DNA from: Pseudoalteromonas arctica | Lineage (GTDB): Bacteria; Pseudomonadota; Gammaproteobacteria; Enterobacterales; Alteromonadaceae | Assembly (NCBI RefSeq): GCF_012927645.1 | Contig: NZ_JABBMT010000021.1 | Location: 1-61,956 of the forward strand | Direction: 5' to 3' | DNA: 61,956 nt | Shown here: positions 8,338-21,203 of the stretch, piece after piece | Numbering within the stretch: position 1 is the stretch's first letter | Layout of the letters: each line of letters begins with the position of its first letter | Made by a program: the position numbers and the translations under genes | The notes under the pieces: model-generated | Databases searched by the model: none | The model's input: the letters and a program-made list of their open reading frames with translations, nothing else | Told to the model about the DNA's origin: nothing

Positions 8338-10337
8338 GCGCTGAACTCCTTACCTTGGTTTAATGTTGTTGCACTAGCATTATGTGCACTTTCAATTTCA
8401 AGAATTTCTTCTGGTTGCACGTAGTAATCAACATCACTGGTGTAACAACGTTTAAAGAATACCGTGATGCCAGCAATAACACCGACAATCGCCAACCACC
8501 AAATATGCCAAATCATGGCAAAACAAAAAGTTGTAAAGCAAGCACTCATCATCACCCCTGCCGAAGTGTTTTTTGGCATATGAATAGGCGCATAGTTTGC
8601 TTTTTGTTGATACGCTTGACCTTTTTCTTTCATGTCGGTCCACGTATCTATGTCATGCACATGTGGGATCGTAGCAAAGTTGTAATACTGTGGCGGTGAT
8701 GATGTTGACCACTCAAGTGTGTGACCATTCCACGGATCGCCGGTTGTATCTTTTAGTGTTTCGCGATTTTTAAAGCTCACAATAAGCTGTACAACTTGGA
8801 ACAAAATACCAAACATAATGATCACCGCACCGATAAAGGCAATGTACAACCAAATATTCCAATCTGGGTTATTAGTGTGGTTTAAGCGACGCGTCATGCC
8901 TAAAAAGCCAAGTACATATAACGGCATAAATGCTACAAAGAAACCTACTAACCAACACCAGAAAGACGCCTTACCCCACCCTTCGTGAAGTTTAAAGCCC
9001 ATTGCTTTAGGGAACCAAAATGCAAAACCAGCTAAATAACCAAATACCGCACCACCGATGATAGTATTATGGAAATGTGCAATTAGGAATAAACTATTGT
9101 GTAATACATAATCAGCACCAGGGATAGCAAGTAATACGCCTGTCATACCACCAACAGTAAAGGTGACCATAAAACCCAGCGTCCAAAGCACAGGAACTGT
9201 GATGCGTAAACGACCACGATAAATAGTAAATAACCAGTTAAACAGTTTCACTCCGGTGGGCACCGCAATGACCATGGTCATTACGCCAAAGAAGGCATTA
9301 ACATTAGCACTGGACCCCATAGTGAAAAAGTGATGTAACCAAACAATAAAACCTAAGATAGAAATTGCACCGCTGGCATACACCATCGATTTATAACCAA
9401 ATAAACGTTTTCCAGTAAAAGTGGAAATAATTTCTGAGAAAATACCAAACGCAGGTAAAATCAAGATATACACTTCAGGATGACCCCAAGCCCAAAACAG
9501 GTTGATGTACATCATGGCGTTACCGCCAGCTTCATTAGTAAAGAAGTGGAAGCCTAAATAACGGTCTAGCGTTAACATAGTCAACACCGCAGTTAAGATT
9601 GGGAATGACGCAGCAATTAAAATATTTGCCCATGTACATGTCCAGGTAAAAATTGGCATTTGCATTAAACGCATACCAGGGGCACGCATTTTAAACACTG
9701 TTACTAAAAAGTTTACTGCCGTTAATAGTGTACCAATACCTGATATTTGCAGTGCCCAGATATAATAATCTACCCCAACTCCAGGGCTAAAAGACATCTC
9801 CGATAGCGGCGGATAAGCCACCCAACCGGTTTTGGCAAATTCACCAAAGAACAATGAAATATTAATTAATATTGCCCCACCGGCAGTAAGCCAAAAACTT
9901 AAATTATTTAAAAACGGAAATGCTACATCGCGCGCACCAATTTGCAGTGGCAATACAATGTTCATCAGACCAATCATAAATGGCATCGCCATAAAGATGA
10001 TCATGATCACCCCATGCGCGGTGAATATTTGGTCATAATGCTCTGGCGGTAAATAGCCTGTAGCACCACCTGTAGCAAGCGCCAATTGTGCCCGCATCAT
10101 AATGGCATCAGAGAAACCACGAAACAGCATGATCAAGGCAAGGATAATGTACATCACGCCTAAGCGTTTATGATCGATTGAGGTGATCCAGTCGTGCCAG
10201 AGCACCCCCCATTTTTTATATTTTGTGACTAAAGCTGCAATCAATGCCCCTGCAATCACGACTACCGCCATTGTCACCATCAAAATAGGTTCATGGAACG
10301 GAATGGCATCTAACGATAATTTTCCAAATAACGACAT
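8334..10337 (-). CDS. cyoB: Cytochrome o ubiquinol oxidase subunit I
   Basis: Catalytic heme-copper oxidase subunit of 667 aa. The expected ligands are visible: the low-spin heme histidine in [15 protein letters not shown], the Cu(B)-Tyr crosslink motif [17 protein letters not shown], the Cu(B) histidine pair in WLHHFFTMG, and the high-spin heme region in [14 protein letters not shown]. It begins [17 protein letters not shown], as in the quinol-oxidase branch, and has the extra terminal helices of CyoB. It oxidises ubiquinol, reduces O2 to water and pumps protons. Two bases separate it from cyoA. Confidence 0.97.
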   Translation of the reverse strand: MSLFGKLSLDAIPFHEPILMVTMAVVVIAGALIAALVTKYKKWGVLWHDWITSIDHKRLGVMYIILALIMLFRGFSDAIMMRAQLALATGGATGYLPPEHYDQIFTAHGVIMIIFMAMPFMIGLMNIVLPLQIGARDVAFPFLNNLSFWLTAGGAILINISLFFGEFAKTGWVAYPPLSEMSFSPGVGVDYYIWALQISGIGTLLTAVNFLVTVFKMRAPGMRLMQMPIFTWTCTWANILIAASFPILTAVLTMLTLDRYLGFHFFTNEAGGNAMMYINLFWAWGHPEVYILILPAFGIFSEIISTFTGKRLFGYKSMVYASGAISILGFIVWLHHFFTMGSSANVNAFFGVMTMVIAVPTGVKLFNWLFTIYRGRLRITVPVLWTLGFMVTFTVGGMTGVLLAIPGADYVLHNSLFLIAHFHNTIIGGAVFGYLAGFAFWFPKAMGFKLHEGWGKASFWCWLVGFFVAFMPLYVLGFLGMTRRLNHTNNPDWNIWLYIAFIGAVIIMFGILFQVVQLIVSFKNRETLKDTTGDPWNGHTLEWSTSSPPQYYNFATIPHVHDIDTWTDMKEKGQAYQQKANYAPIHMPKNTSAGVMMSACFTTFCFAMIWHIWWLAIVGVIAGITVFFKRCYTSDVDYYVQPEEILEIESAHNASATTLNQGKEFSA

Positions 10338-10339
10338 AA

Positions 10340-11263
10340 TTATTCCTCGCCCTCGCTGTGCATTGTGTGATTTTTATGGCTGCTATGCTCAGGCATTGCA
10401 CTGTGCATTTTGTTCATATCACCATGTGCTTGCATATATTTCATAATGATGGTGTGGAACAAGCCATCATCAACATCAGCAAAATAAGTCACCGGGTTGT
10501 TTTCACTCGGTAATGCCAGTGCATCATAATTCGCTTTAGTGAGCGTATTAGCTTGGCTTTTCACCTTGTTTACCCACGTATCAAAGTCAGCTTGCGTTGG
10601 CGTAGCTATGGCATTAAATTTCATACCCGTAAAGCCTGCGCCACTGTAGTTAGCTGAAAAGCCTTTAAACGTACCCGGTTCATTAGCAATTAAATGCAAC
10701 TTAGTTTCCATGCCCGCCATCGAGTAGATTTGGCTACCTAGTTGTGGGATGAAAAATGAGTTCATGGTACTTTCTGAGGTGATTTTATATTCCACCGGTA
10801 CATTGGCTGGAAATACCAATTCATTCACCGTAGCAATACCTTGCTCAGGATAAATAAACAGCCATTTCCAATTCAGTGATACCACTTCAACTGTTAGGTG
10901 TTTACCTTTACCTTCAAGCGGTTTATAAGGGTCAAGCTGTTGTGTTGATTGCCAAGTAATGGCACCCAGTACAATCACTATCACAATAGGAATAGCCCAG
11001 ACTGCGGCTTCAATTTTTCCTGAGTGAGCCCATTTTGGCGCATAAATTTGCTGCTCTTGGCCATCACGATATTTCCACGCGAAGTACAAAGTCATCACAA
11101 TCACAGGAATAACCACAATTAACATCAGCACAGTGGCAATGATGATCAGATTTTTTTCATCTATCCCAACTTGCCCTTTAGGATCAAGCACCCCGCCTTT
11201 ACAGCCAGTCAGTGCGAGCACAGTTGTGCCCAGAGCAATATTACAGAGGTTTCGAATTAACAA
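10340..11263 (-). CDS. cyoA: Cytochrome o ubiquinol oxidase subunit II (lipoprotein)
   Basis: First gene of the cyo operon, 307 aa. A lipoprotein signal ends in LTGC near residue 21, followed by two membrane helices ([20 protein letters not shown] and [14 protein letters not shown]) and a periplasmic cupredoxin-like domain. The Cu(A) ligand cluster of cytochrome c oxidases is absent: the equivalent loop reads [15 protein letters not shown]. This identifies a quinol, not a cytochrome c, oxidase. The C-terminal tail is rich in His and Met ([22 protein letters not shown]), unusual and possibly metal-binding. Confidence 0.95.
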   Translation of the reverse strand: MLIRNLCNIALGTTVLALTGCKGGVLDPKGQVGIDEKNLIIIATVLMLIVVIPVIVMTLYFAWKYRDGQEQQIYAPKWAHSGKIEAAVWAIPIVIVIVLGAITWQSTQQLDPYKPLEGKGKHLTVEVVSLNWKWLFIYPEQGIATVNELVFPANVPVEYKITSESTMNSFFIPQLGSQIYSMAGMETKLHLIANEPGTFKGFSANYSGAGFTGMKFNAIATPTQADFDTWVNKVKSQANTLTKANYDALALPSENNPVTYFADVDDGLFHTIIMKYMQAHGDMNKMHSAMPEHSSHKNHTMHSEGEE

Positions 11264-11516
11264 AGGACTATCCTACAACCTAAAATTTGATATGTGCTGC
11301 CCCTACAACTCTAAATAAAGCGTAAAAACAACGGTTTGAATATTCCTCAGGTAACTTTTTAGCGCCATAAAAAATACCAAGCATCAAAAAACAATAAAGG
11401 AATTTAAAGGTGTTGGTTGAATCGCAGGTACACTGCGGCTAAGCGTTATTGTAGCGGACAGAATCAGCAGATTAGTTAATCTCTAACGCAGCCAAACTCT
11501 CTATAACGAGTAGCGT

Positions 11517-11930
11517 TCAACCATTAACAAGAGGTGGAGCACGACAACCATGAGCACTGTGTACTACTAAAGATGTTTTTGTTTGACGAAAAGCAAAGGC
11601 TGCTTTACGTAAAATAACCCCAGCACGACGCGCTGGGAAAAAATGAAAAATCAACCAACATAAACCAATAAGTAACTGGCACGACACAACAGGATATGCC
11701 AAAAAGCTCAATACATTAATTAAAGATGACTCATAGATAGCATCATCAGTTAATATATTTTTTAGCTCTGTTGCATCTTCAACACTTCCATTTATTAGCA
11801 TGGCTGAGTTGATTAATAGAATAACCAATACAGAAAATAGCTCTCGCCCAGCAAAAAGTGCACGCGCACGCAATTGCCATCTACTAAGCGTAGAGTGCGT
11901 TTTTGCTGGCGGAAAATTTTGCAAATTCAA
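11517..11930 (-). CDS. Hypothetical membrane protein
   Basis: A 137-aa frame I do not recognise. It has two clear hydrophobic segments, LFSVLVILLINSAMLING around residue 33 and a longer one around NVLSFLAYPVVSCQLLIGLC, separated by an acidic stretch (VEDATELKNILTDDAIYES). The C-terminal 40 residues are basic. It lies 250 bp upstream of cyoA on the same strand, and the gap shows nothing else, so it may be a separate transcript. Coding status is moderately likely: the hydrophobic pattern is coherent and no competing frame exists. Confidence 0.5.
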   Translation of the reverse strand: MNLQNFPPAKTHSTLSRWQLRARALFAGRELFSVLVILLINSAMLINGSVEDATELKNILTDDAIYESSLINVLSFLAYPVVSCQLLIGLCWLIFHFFPARRAGVILRKAAFAFRQTKTSLVVHSAHGCRAPPLVNG

Positions 11931-12184
11931 ACGTATATGGCCTTATTGGTTATATATTACAAAGTAAAAGCTACTAGCTTTACGCTATTTTCCACTTCGT
12001 TGTTATGATCTTCATCAATAAAGTTTCAGTAATTACTGAAATTTCTAGAGGATTATAACAAAGTCAACACAAGCTACAAGTATAAAACAACAGAGCGGGC
12101 TAACTTTTTATTAATATGTTGAATTATGGTTATAAAATATTATATTCTAAATAAAGTAAAAAATAAGAATAACGGGATGTTAAT

Positions 12185-13537
12185 ATGATTCGCAAAACCA
12201 TACTAGTTGGCTTACTTAGTTACTCATTTAGTTTAACTGCCGCACCGATCGCTATGCACGAAATGAAAGGATTAAACAAAGCAGCAATTACACACGCTGA
12301 TCTTGCTCCTTTATTTGATACGCTAGCTGATCACCCCAGCATAGAGCGAAAGAATTTAGGTCAATCATTCTTGGGGAAATCAATTGATGCATTTTATATT
12401 GGCTCGGGACCAATCAAAGTCATGATGTGGAGCCAAATGCATGGTGATGAAAATACAGCTAGTGCCGCATTAATGGATTTTTTAAGCTATGCAATCGAAA
12501 CAAAAAATAATGCATGGCGGGAAAATTGGCAAAACAAACTATCACTGATGATCATTCCTATGGTCAACCCCGATGGCGCACAGCTGCAAACCCGTTTTAA
12601 TGCGCAAGGAATAGATTTAAACCGAGATGCCAAATCATTACGAACACCTGAAGGTCAGTTGTTAATGGCTGCAGCTAAAGCATTTAAGCCCGAATTTGGC
12701 TTTAACCTGCACGATCAAAACGCTTATTATGGCGTAGGAGAACAAGGCCTGCCTGCAACTATCTCTGTATTAGCCCCAGCGTATAATGCACAACGTGAAA
12801 TCAATAACAGCCGTAGTAATGCTATGAAGCTAATTGCACAATTAAGTAAACTCATCGAACAAACAATACCAGGCCATTTAGCTAAATATAACGATAGCTA
12901 CTCTTATCGTAGTTTTGGTGATACATTTTCAGAAATGGGGATCAGTACAATTTTAATAGAGTCAGGTGCCTACCCTGCGGATCCAAACCGTCAAGTAGCA
13001 CGCAAAATGAATCGTATGTTGTACGTTAAAATGATCGACGAATTGGTGGCAGGGAACTGGCAACAACAAAAAATCACTACTTACCAAGCAATTCCATTTA
13101 ATGCTAAAGATGCATGGGTTGATTTACTCATTGATGATGTAATTGTCACCAGTCCACAAGGAAGCTATAGCATAGATATCGCAATTAATGCTAAAGGCCG
13201 TTATCCAACAATTAATGAATTGGGTGATATAAGTAGCATTCGCCAAGGGTTTACTCAGCTAGAAGCTAAAACGCTTAGCTTTGATAGTGGTAAAGCTTAC
13301 CCACTAGCCAAGCCATTAGACCTTACAACCGAGAAGTATCGTCAACTGTTAAGCCTAGGCTACAGCTGTTTCTCGGGAGATATAGCCCTACTTAACAACC
13401 ACAGTGACTGGTTAAGTTATCAATGTAGCAATACACAGCCAACAATCCCTAGACGCTATGGTGCAGCAGCGTTTATCTTACGAGAACAAGGTACTGCCAA
13501 ATATGCAATTTTAGGGGAGCAATTAATTAAATTATAA
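12185..13537 (+). CDS. Secreted M14-family zinc carboxypeptidase
   Basis: A 450-aa exported metallopeptidase. A signal peptide (IRKTILVGLLSYSFSLTAAP) precedes the M14 catalytic domain. Zinc ligands are seen in SQMHGDENTASAAL (H-x-x-E) and in GFNLHDQNAYY; PMVNPDGAQLQTRFNAQGID and LNRD give the substrate-binding Asn-Arg motif; STILIESGAYPADP carries the catalytic glutamate. The C-terminal 170 residues form a separate domain I cannot name. It probably degrades peptides in the periplasm or outside the cell, in keeping with a protein-scavenging marine lifestyle. Confidence 0.88.
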   Translation: MIRKTILVGLLSYSFSLTAAPIAMHEMKGLNKAAITHADLAPLFDTLADHPSIERKNLGQSFLGKSIDAFYIGSGPIKVMMWSQMHGDENTASAALMDFLSYAIETKNNAWRENWQNKLSLMIIPMVNPDGAQLQTRFNAQGIDLNRDAKSLRTPEGQLLMAAAKAFKPEFGFNLHDQNAYYGVGEQGLPATISVLAPAYNAQREINNSRSNAMKLIAQLSKLIEQTIPGHLAKYNDSYSYRSFGDTFSEMGISTILIESGAYPADPNRQVARKMNRMLYVKMIDELVAGNWQQQKITTYQAIPFNAKDAWVDLLIDDVIVTSPQGSYSIDIAINAKGRYPTINELGDISSIRQGFTQLEAKTLSFDSGKAYPLAKPLDLTTEKYRQLLSLGYSCFSGDIALLNNHSDWLSYQCSNTQPTIPRRYGAAAFILREQGTAKYAILGEQLIKL

Positions 13538-13544
13538 ACAACCA

Positions 13545-13572
13545 CAAAAAAGCGCCCTGTGCGGCGCTTTTC
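13545..13572 (+). terminator. Rho-independent terminator between the M14 peptidase and nqrM
   Basis: AAAAGCGCC pairs with GGCGCTTTT over a 6-nt loop. It can act on both strands, closing the peptidase gene and the convergent nqr-apbE-nqrM unit. Confidence 0.75.
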
Positions 13573-13597
13573 TATTATTCTGAATTTAGCAAAAAAT

Positions 13598-13810
13598 TTA
13601 TAATATTTGGTTTTCTTTCCAAATTTGCTCTTTTGCCATGCGCTTTTTGCGTTTGTCGCATGGATCATCACAATCACAGGCTTTATCAATGCCTACAGAG
13701 CCTAAACCACCACAGCTGCTGGCCATAGACTTCTTTTGTACTATCATGCCCACAGCCATCGCTGCAACAATTAAAAGCAGTAAACCAAACGTAAGAAGAA
13801 AAAGTGACAT
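13598..13810 (-). CDS. nqrM: Na+-NQR maturation factor NqrM
   Basis: A 70-aa protein with one N-terminal membrane helix (SLFLLTFGLLLLIVAAMAVG) followed by a short cysteine-rich tail: SSCGGLGSVGIDKACDCDDP then C, giving four cysteines. This arrangement is the NqrM signature. The family is known to be needed for assembly of Na+-NQR, probably delivering iron to the Cys4 site shared by NqrD and NqrE. Its place as last gene after apbE in an nqr locus supports the call strongly. Confidence 0.93.
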   Translation of the reverse strand: MSLFLLTFGLLLLIVAAMAVGMIVQKKSMASSCGGLGSVGIDKACDCDDPCDKRKKRMAKEQIWKENQIL

Positions 13811-13894
13811 TGCTTAGCCCCTATTGATCAGCAATAAAATAATGCTTGATGATAATCACCAAGCTGTTGCTATTATAAACTGATTTAAACCACG

Positions 13895-14926
13895 CTACAA
13901 ATAGGGTTTAAACGCAGGACTAGAATAAGTGACTAAACCATCTTCTGATTTAGCAATCAGATAAACAGGTAAATCATGCTCTCGTGCATAAACTTTTGCT
14001 TTTTCCATCCCCATTACAGTCAATGCTGTTGCAAGGCCATCAGCTGTCATCGCTGATGGATGCAATACAGTAACCGATACTAGATCATGACGACTTGGCA
14101 TACCTGTTTCCGGATCAATTAAATGACTATAGGTAATACCATCCATCTCATAGAAAATGCGATAATCACCCGATGTTGCAATGCCGTTATTACCCGGTGC
14201 TAAGACACGGTGCACTTTACGCACACCAAGCTCAGTATCCGGTTGCTCAATAGCGATACGCCAATCTTGATCATTTGGTTTTTTACCTGATACACGTAAC
14301 TCACCACCAATCTCAACCATATAATCAGTTAAGTCATGGCTTTCTAATAATTCAGCTACTTTATCTATACCATAACCCTTTGCTGTAGAAGAAAATGACA
14401 ATTGCAAACCCGCTACTGTTTTCGCTAGGCCTTGCTCAGTCAGTATTAACTTATCAACTCCAATTTGTGCAACCATGGCTGCGAGTTCTTCATCCGTTGG
14501 ACGTTTTGTTGGTTTTTTATCAGGACCAAAGCCCCATAAGTCAATCAGTGGTCCCATGGTTACATCAAGAGTCTTAGTAGACTCACCTAAGCGAATCGAC
14601 TCGCTTACAACTGCTCTAAAATCACTGCTAATAGGCATAACTTGACCAGCGGGAAGTCGATTAAAAGTATTGATTTCAGAATCATCAATATAAGTCGACA
14701 TTGATTGATTTATATCTTTGAGCAACAGAGTCACTTCTGGTAATAAATTTAATGAATCCAGCTTTTCTTGCTTAGCAAAAACTTTGATGTGATAGGTAGT
14801 ACCCATGGTTTTACCATCAAGGTAAAGCTCTTGGGGATCATCATTTTGGCCACAGCCACTAATGAGTAAAGTGAGGGTAAGAAAAAAGGTAGCAATTATG
14901 CCTTGTCGGTGGAAAACTCTATTCAT
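13895..14926 (-). CDS. apbE: ApbE flavin transferase (lipoprotein)
   Basis: A 343-aa FAD:protein FMN transferase. The lipoprotein signal ends in LISGC near residue 25, so the enzyme is anchored on the periplasmic side. Typical segments are GKTMGTTYHIKVFA, the SSTAKGYGIDKVAELL stretch and HLIDPETGMPSRHDLVSVTV, with SAMTADGLATALTVMG near the end binding metal and flavin. ApbE attaches FMN to threonines in NqrB and NqrC, both encoded just upstream. A terminator lies between nqrF and apbE, so expression may partly depend on readthrough or a local promoter. Confidence 0.95.
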   Translation of the reverse strand: MNRVFHRQGIIATFFLTLTLLISGCGQNDDPQELYLDGKTMGTTYHIKVFAKQEKLDSLNLLPEVTLLLKDINQSMSTYIDDSEINTFNRLPAGQVMPISSDFRAVVSESIRLGESTKTLDVTMGPLIDLWGFGPDKKPTKRPTDEELAAMVAQIGVDKLILTEQGLAKTVAGLQLSFSSTAKGYGIDKVAELLESHDLTDYMVEIGGELRVSGKKPNDQDWRIAIEQPDTELGVRKVHRVLAPGNNGIATSGDYRIFYEMDGITYSHLIDPETGMPSRHDLVSVTVLHPSAMTADGLATALTVMGMEKAKVYAREHDLPVYLIAKSEDGLVTYSSPAFKPYL

Positions 14927-14951
14927 AGCAGCCTACTTAAATAATGGAAAT

Positions 14952-14984
14952 AAAAAAGCCCCGTAACATACATTGCTACGAGGC
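14952..14984 (-). terminator. Likely terminator after nqrF
   Basis: On the minus strand AGCCTCGTA pairs imperfectly with TACGGGGCT, followed by six T. It lies in the 97-bp gap between nqrF and apbE and would limit, perhaps not abolish, transcription into apbE-nqrM. Confidence 0.65.
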
Positions 14985-15023
14985 TGATATTCTAACCAAA
15001 ACTAAACTGTTTTGATATCAGTG

Positions 15024-16253
15024 TTAGCCACCGAAATCATCTAGTAAGATATTTTCGTCTTCAACACCTAAGTCTTTCAACATAGTGATAACAGCTGCGT
15101 TCATCATTGGCGGACCACACATGTAGAACTCACAATCTTCTGGCGCTTCGTGCTCTTTAAGATAATTCTCAAATAAAACGTTATGGATAAAGCCAGTGTA
15201 GCCTTCCCAGTTATCTTCTGGTTGTGGATCTGAAAGTGCAGTATGCCATACGAAGTTATCATTTTCAGCCGCTAGGCCGTCAAAATCTTCTACGTAGAAC
15301 ATTTCACGCTTAGAACGTGCACCATACCAGAAACTCATCTTACGTTTAGAGTTCAAACGCTTAAGTTGGTCAAAGATATGTGAACGCATTGGCGCCATAC
15401 CAGCACCACCACCTACGAATACCATTTCAGCGTCAGTGTCTTTTGCAAAGAACTCACCGAATGGACCAGAGATAGTAACTTTATCACCTTCTTTAAGTGA
15501 CCAAATGTACGATGACATTTTACCACAAGGAAGTGTTAAGTCTCTTGGCGGTGGAGAAGCAATACGCACGTTAAGCATAATAATACCTTCTTCTTCTGGG
15601 TAGTTAGCCATTGAGTAAGCACGAATTGTTTCTTCGTCTACTTTTGACTCCAGCTTGAAGAAACCAAAATGATTCCAATCGCCACGATACTCTTCTGGTA
15701 CATCAAAGTCCGCATATTTAACATGGTGAGGTGGAGCTTCGATTTGGATGTAACCACCCGCACGGAAAGGCACTGACTCGCCATCTGGAATTTGTAGCTT
15801 TAACTCTTTAATGAAGGTTGCTTTGTTATCATTAGAAATAACTTCACAATCCCACTTTTTAACACCGAAAATTGACTCTTCAAGTTCAATTTCCATGTCG
15901 TTTTTAACATTTACCTGGCACGCTAAACGACAGCCTTCACGGGCTTCGCCTTTAGAAATGTGATCAAGTTCTGTTGGTAAGATATCGCCGCCACCTTCTT
16001 TGATGTGAACACGACACTGACCACAAGAGCCACCGCCACCACATGCAGATGATACGAAAATACCTGACTCAGATAACGCACCTAAAAGCTTGCTACCTGC
16101 TGATGTTTTAATGGCTTTATCTGGGTCGCCATTAATGCCGATGATGATGTCACCGCTTGCAACTAACTGAGATTTAGCACCAATGATAACTAAAACTAGC
16201 AGTACAACGATAGCGATGAAAACACCAACGCCTAAGAAAATCTCATAACTCAT
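15024..16253 (-). CDS. nqrF: Na+-NQR subunit F (NADH-oxidising)
   Basis: A 409-aa entry subunit of the sodium pump. One N-terminal membrane helix ([20 protein letters not shown]) anchors a cytoplasmic [2Fe-2S] ferredoxin domain with Cys71, Cys77, Cys80 ([10 protein letters not shown]) and Cys112. An FAD domain with RAYSMAN around residue 215 follows, then an NADH domain with [12 protein letters not shown] and [15 protein letters not shown]. It ends in DDFGG, as in other NqrF proteins. It starts 19 bp after nqrE. Confidence 0.97.
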   Translation of the reverse strand: MSYEIFLGVGVFIAIVVLLVLVIIGAKSQLVASGDIIIGINGDPDKAIKTSAGSKLLGALSESGIFVSSACGGGGSCGQCRVHIKEGGGDILPTELDHISKGEAREGCRLACQVNVKNDMEIELEESIFGVKKWDCEVISNDNKATFIKELKLQIPDGESVPFRAGGYIQIEAPPHHVKYADFDVPEEYRGDWNHFGFFKLESKVDEETIRAYSMANYPEEEGIIMLNVRIASPPPRDLTLPCGKMSSYIWSLKEGDKVTISGPFGEFFAKDTDAEMVFVGGGAGMAPMRSHIFDQLKRLNSKRKMSFWYGARSKREMFYVEDFDGLAAENDNFVWHTALSDPQPEDNWEGYTGFIHNVLFENYLKEHEAPEDCEFYMCGPPMMNAAVITMLKDLGVEDENILLDDFGG

Positions 16254-16272
16254 GATTTATCCTCGCTACCTA

Positions 16273-16881
16273 TTAAAGTGAAATGCCAGAGAATGACATA
16301 AAGCCAAGACCCATCAAGCCAACAGTGATAAAGGTAATACCTAAACCACGTAAGCCGTCTGGCACGTCTGAATATTTCATTTTCTCACGGATACCAGCAA
16401 GTAAAGTAATTGCTAGCGCCCAACCCACACCAGAACCGATACCATACACTACAGACTCGCTGAAGTTATAGTTACGCTCAACCATGAAAGATACCGCACC
16501 AAAGATTGCACAGTTAACTGTGATCAATGGTAGGAAGATACCTAACGCGTTATAAAGTGCAGGGAAGAACTTATCTAATGCCATTTCAAGAATTTGTACA
16601 AGTGCCGCAATGACACCGATAAACGTCAAGAAACGTAAAAAGCTAAGATCCGCGTCAGGATAACCAAGCCACTCTAATGCACCAGGTGCAAGAACCGCAT
16701 GATAAACCAAGTTGTTAACTGGCACTGAAATACCCAATACCACGATAACTGCTACACCTAGGCCGATAGACGTTGTTACTTTCTTTGATACTGCAAGGAA
16801 AGTACACATACCTAGGAAAAAGGCTAACGCTAAGTTTTCAATGAAAACCGCTTTTACGAATAAACTAATATAATGTTCCAT
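16273..16881 (-). CDS. nqrE: Na+-NQR subunit E
   Basis: A 202-aa membrane subunit with six helices, homologous to RnfA. The start [20 protein letters not shown] is nearly invariant in the family, and [14 protein letters not shown] holds one of the cysteines that bind the membrane iron centre; a second conserved Cys is in [11 protein letters not shown]. Together with NqrD it forms the intramembrane iron site that NqrM helps assemble. 10 bp separate it from nqrD. Confidence 0.97.
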   Translation of the reverse strand: MEHYISLFVKAVFIENLALAFFLGMCTFLAVSKKVTTSIGLGVAVIVVLGISVPVNNLVYHAVLAPGALEWLGYPDADLSFLRFLTFIGVIAALVQILEMALDKFFPALYNALGIFLPLITVNCAIFGAVSFMVERNYNFSESVVYGIGSGVGWALAITLLAGIREKMKYSDVPDGLRGLGITFITVGLMGLGFMSFSGISL

Positions 16882-16891
16882 TGTCTGCCCC

Positions 16892-17524
16892 TTACCCTTT
16901 CGCTTCTACTTGGTCTTTCTTATAAGTACGCAGTACCCAAATGAATAAACCAATGATGAAGAATGCACTAGGCGGTAAAATCAATAGACCCATAGGTTGA
17001 TACCAACCACCATCTTGTACAAGCGGGATGATCTCAACACCAAATAATGACCCTTTACCAAATAGTTCACGAATAAAGCCAACAGTCAGTAACACTACTG
17101 AGTAACCTAAGCCATTACCAATACCATCAAGGAAAGACATAACTGGCGGCGACTTCATTGCGTATGCTTCTGCACGGCCCATTACGATACAGTTAGTAAT
17201 AATTAGACCAACAAATACCGATAACTCTTTTGCCGTAGCATAAGAGAAGGCTTGTAATACTTGGTCAACAACGATTACCAATGACGCAATGATGGTCATT
17301 TGCACGATAATACGAACAGATGACGGGATCTGGTTACGAATAATTGAGATAAAGAAGCTTGAAAAAGCAGTAACCAACGTCAATGCGATTGACATGATTA
17401 ACGCATTTTTTAAGCTCGACGTTACCGCAAGCGCTGAACAAATACCAAGTACTTGTAATGCGATTGGGTTATTTGCCAGTACCGGACCAAATAGGACCGA
17501 CTTCATTTCTTTAGTATCAGCCAT
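16892..17524 (-). CDS. nqrD: Na+-NQR subunit D
   Basis: A 210-aa six-helix subunit, RnfE-like. [20 protein letters not shown] and [20 protein letters not shown] carry the conserved cysteines that pair with those in NqrE, and [20 protein letters not shown] follows. Its first base is shared with the last base of nqrC, so translation is coupled. Confidence 0.97.
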   Translation of the reverse strand: MADTKEMKSVLFGPVLANNPIALQVLGICSALAVTSSLKNALIMSIALTLVTAFSSFFISIIRNQIPSSVRIIVQMTIIASLVIVVDQVLQAFSYATAKELSVFVGLIITNCIVMGRAEAYAMKSPPVMSFLDGIGNGLGYSVVLLTVGFIRELFGKGSLFGVEIIPLVQDGGWYQPMGLLILPPSAFFIIGLFIWVLRTYKKDQVEAKG

Positions 17525-18288
17525 TATTTCAACGCTCCTTCACGTACTCTCGCAAGGAAAGGACCAAAGCCGTTTTCGCCAGTCCAAAAGTCAACTGCGT
17601 GATCAACACCGTTAGACGTTAAAGTTGCACCTGATAAGCCATCAATTTGATGCTCATTCTTAGCGCCACTTTTTACAATATTGATTGGTAACTCTTTACC
17701 ATTCCAACTTGCAGTCCACTGTGGGTTTTGGATTTCTCCACCCAAGCCAGGTGTTTCGTTGTGCTTATAAAAGTTAATATCTTTAACCGTTTCGCCATCG
17801 CTTTCAAGCGCTAAGAAACCATACATAACACCCCAAAGGCCGTAACCTTGGATAGGTAAAATGATAGCATCTGTAGAACCGTCTGCTTTTTTCGAGATAT
17901 ATACAGGAGACTCATGAGTCATACGCTGAATACCAGCGATATCCTTAATACCTTCGGCTTTTAATGCAAAGCTAATTTTTTGATCAAACTTACTTTTTTC
18001 AAAGTCGAAAGCGTCAATTTTAGCTTGAACTGCGTCGCCAGTTTGAGACTCACCGGTTTCCATATTAACTAGGCGCGTTTCGATCTTAGCTTTAAAAGTT
18101 TCTGATACAGAACCTGATACATCAATGCCCGCAGCTGCCAAGATATTTTTTTGAATATCTTGCGTTTTGTTAGCTTGCTGTAATGGGCGCAGCTGAACTG
18201 AAGCAAACGATACGATGATTGCACACACTAAACATAGTGCTACAACAACAGATAGCGTTTTGCCGATTGATTCGTTATTACTAGACAT
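17524..18288 (-). CDS. nqrC: Na+-NQR subunit C
   Basis: A 254-aa subunit with one N-terminal helix ([20 protein letters not shown]) and a periplasmic FMN-binding domain. The flavinylation motif is [12 protein letters not shown], where the second Thr of S-G-A-T is esterified with FMN by Apb[15 protein letters not shown] is another family hallmark. It overlaps nqrB by 8 bp and nqrD by one base. Confidence 0.97.
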   Translation of the reverse strand: MSSNNESIGKTLSVVVALCLVCAIIVSFASVQLRPLQQANKTQDIQKNILAAAGIDVSGSVSETFKAKIETRLVNMETGESQTGDAVQAKIDAFDFEKSKFDQKISFALKAEGIKDIAGIQRMTHESPVYISKKADGSTDAIILPIQGYGLWGVMYGFLALESDGETVKDINFYKHNETPGLGGEIQNPQWTASWNGKELPINIVKSGAKNEHQIDGLSGATLTSNGVDHAVDFWTGENGFGPFLARVREGALK

Positions 18289-19483
18289 TACGTGCCAACC
18301 TCCGCTTGATATTAGCTTGCACTACGAAGTGATCAAATAATGGTGCAAATAAGTTAGCAAATAAGATTGCTAGCATCATACCCTCAGGGAATGCAGGGTT
18401 AATTACACGGATCATTACTACCATCACACCAATTAGTGCACCGTATGCGAATTTTGCTTTGTCAGTAAATGCCGCCGACACAGGGTCTGTCGCCATAAAG
18501 AACATACCAAAAGCAAATCCACCAAGTACTAAGTGCCAATGCCAAGGCATTGCAAATACTGGGTTAGTCTCAGAACCAACGGCATTTAATAAGAATGCTG
18601 TTGCCACCATACCCAAAAACACACCTAGTACGATACGCCAAGAGGCGATACGAACATAGATTAGGAATAAGCCACCCACTAACAACGCAAGTGTCGATGT
18701 TTCACCTACCGAACCTTGAATGAAACCGTAGAACGCATCCCACCAAAGTGCCATGTTGCTGTAATCAAGTGAACCTACAAACGCTTGGCCTAGCATAGTT
18801 GCACCAGAGAATGAATCTACTGCTGTCCATACTGTGTCACCTGAAATTTGTGCAGGGTATGCGAAGAATAAAAACGCACGGCCTGCTAATGCAGGGTTTA
18901 GGAAGTTACGGCCAGTACCACCAAAGATTTCTTTAGCGATTACTACACCGAATGTAATACCTAGTGCAACTTGCCATAAAGGAATGGTTGCAGGTAGGAT
19001 AAGCGCGAATAACACTGACGTTACAAAGAAACCTTCGTTAATTTCATGCTTACGCACTGAAGCAAATATAACTTCCCAAAAACCACCTACAGCAAATGTA
19101 ACTGCGTAAATAGGTAGGAAGAAACATGCGCCATAAAACATTTTAGCGCCCCAGCCGGATTCAGCAGTTAATTCACCGCCAAATAACTGAAACAAACCAA
19201 CTTGCCAAGAATTTGCTAGTTCAAAACCTTGTGCTAGAGCACCCGCGGCCTGATGACCGATATTGAACATACCAAAAAACATTGCAGGGAACGTCGCCAT
19301 CCACACTAAAATCATCATACGTTTTAGGTCGATATTATCACGAACGTGTGTCGCGCCTTTATTTACGTAACCAGGGGTATAAAAAATAGTTGCAGCTGCT
19401 TCATACAGTGCATAGAATTTTTCATGTTTACCACCAGCTTCAAAATGCGGCTCGATATCTTCTAGAAATTTCTTTAAACCCAT
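18281..19483 (-). CDS. nqrB: Na+-NQR subunit B
   Basis: A 400-aa membrane subunit that carries covalent FMN and riboflavin and forms part of the sodium path. It begins [18 protein letters not shown]; the flavinylation site is [12 protein letters not shown]. About ten helices are visible, along with [20 protein letters not shown] and [19 protein letters not shown], typical of NqrB/RnfD. Four bases separate it from nqrA. Confidence 0.97.
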   Translation of the reverse strand: MGLKKFLEDIEPHFEAGGKHEKFYALYEAAATIFYTPGYVNKGATHVRDNIDLKRMMILVWMATFPAMFFGMFNIGHQAAGALAQGFELANSWQVGLFQLFGGELTAESGWGAKMFYGACFFLPIYAVTFAVGGFWEVIFASVRKHEINEGFFVTSVLFALILPATIPLWQVALGITFGVVIAKEIFGGTGRNFLNPALAGRAFLFFAYPAQISGDTVWTAVDSFSGATMLGQAFVGSLDYSNMALWWDAFYGFIQGSVGETSTLALLVGGLFLIYVRIASWRIVLGVFLGMVATAFLLNAVGSETNPVFAMPWHWHLVLGGFAFGMFFMATDPVSAAFTDKAKFAYGALIGVMVVMIRVINPAFPEGMMLAILFANLFAPLFDHFVVQANIKRRLARNV

Positions 19484-19487
19484 CTCT

Positions 19488-21160
<1,673 letters not shown>

Positions 21161-21186
21161 AAAAAAGTCGCCGCAGCGACTTTTTA
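21161..21186 (-). terminator. Terminator after fabV
   Basis: AAAAAGTCGC and GCGACTTTTT form a near-perfect stem with a short CGCA-type loop. It is 18 bp beyond the fabV stop and symmetric, so it could also act on plus-strand transcripts. Confidence 0.8.
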
Positions 21187-21203
21187 AAATAAACAGGGCT
21201 GAA

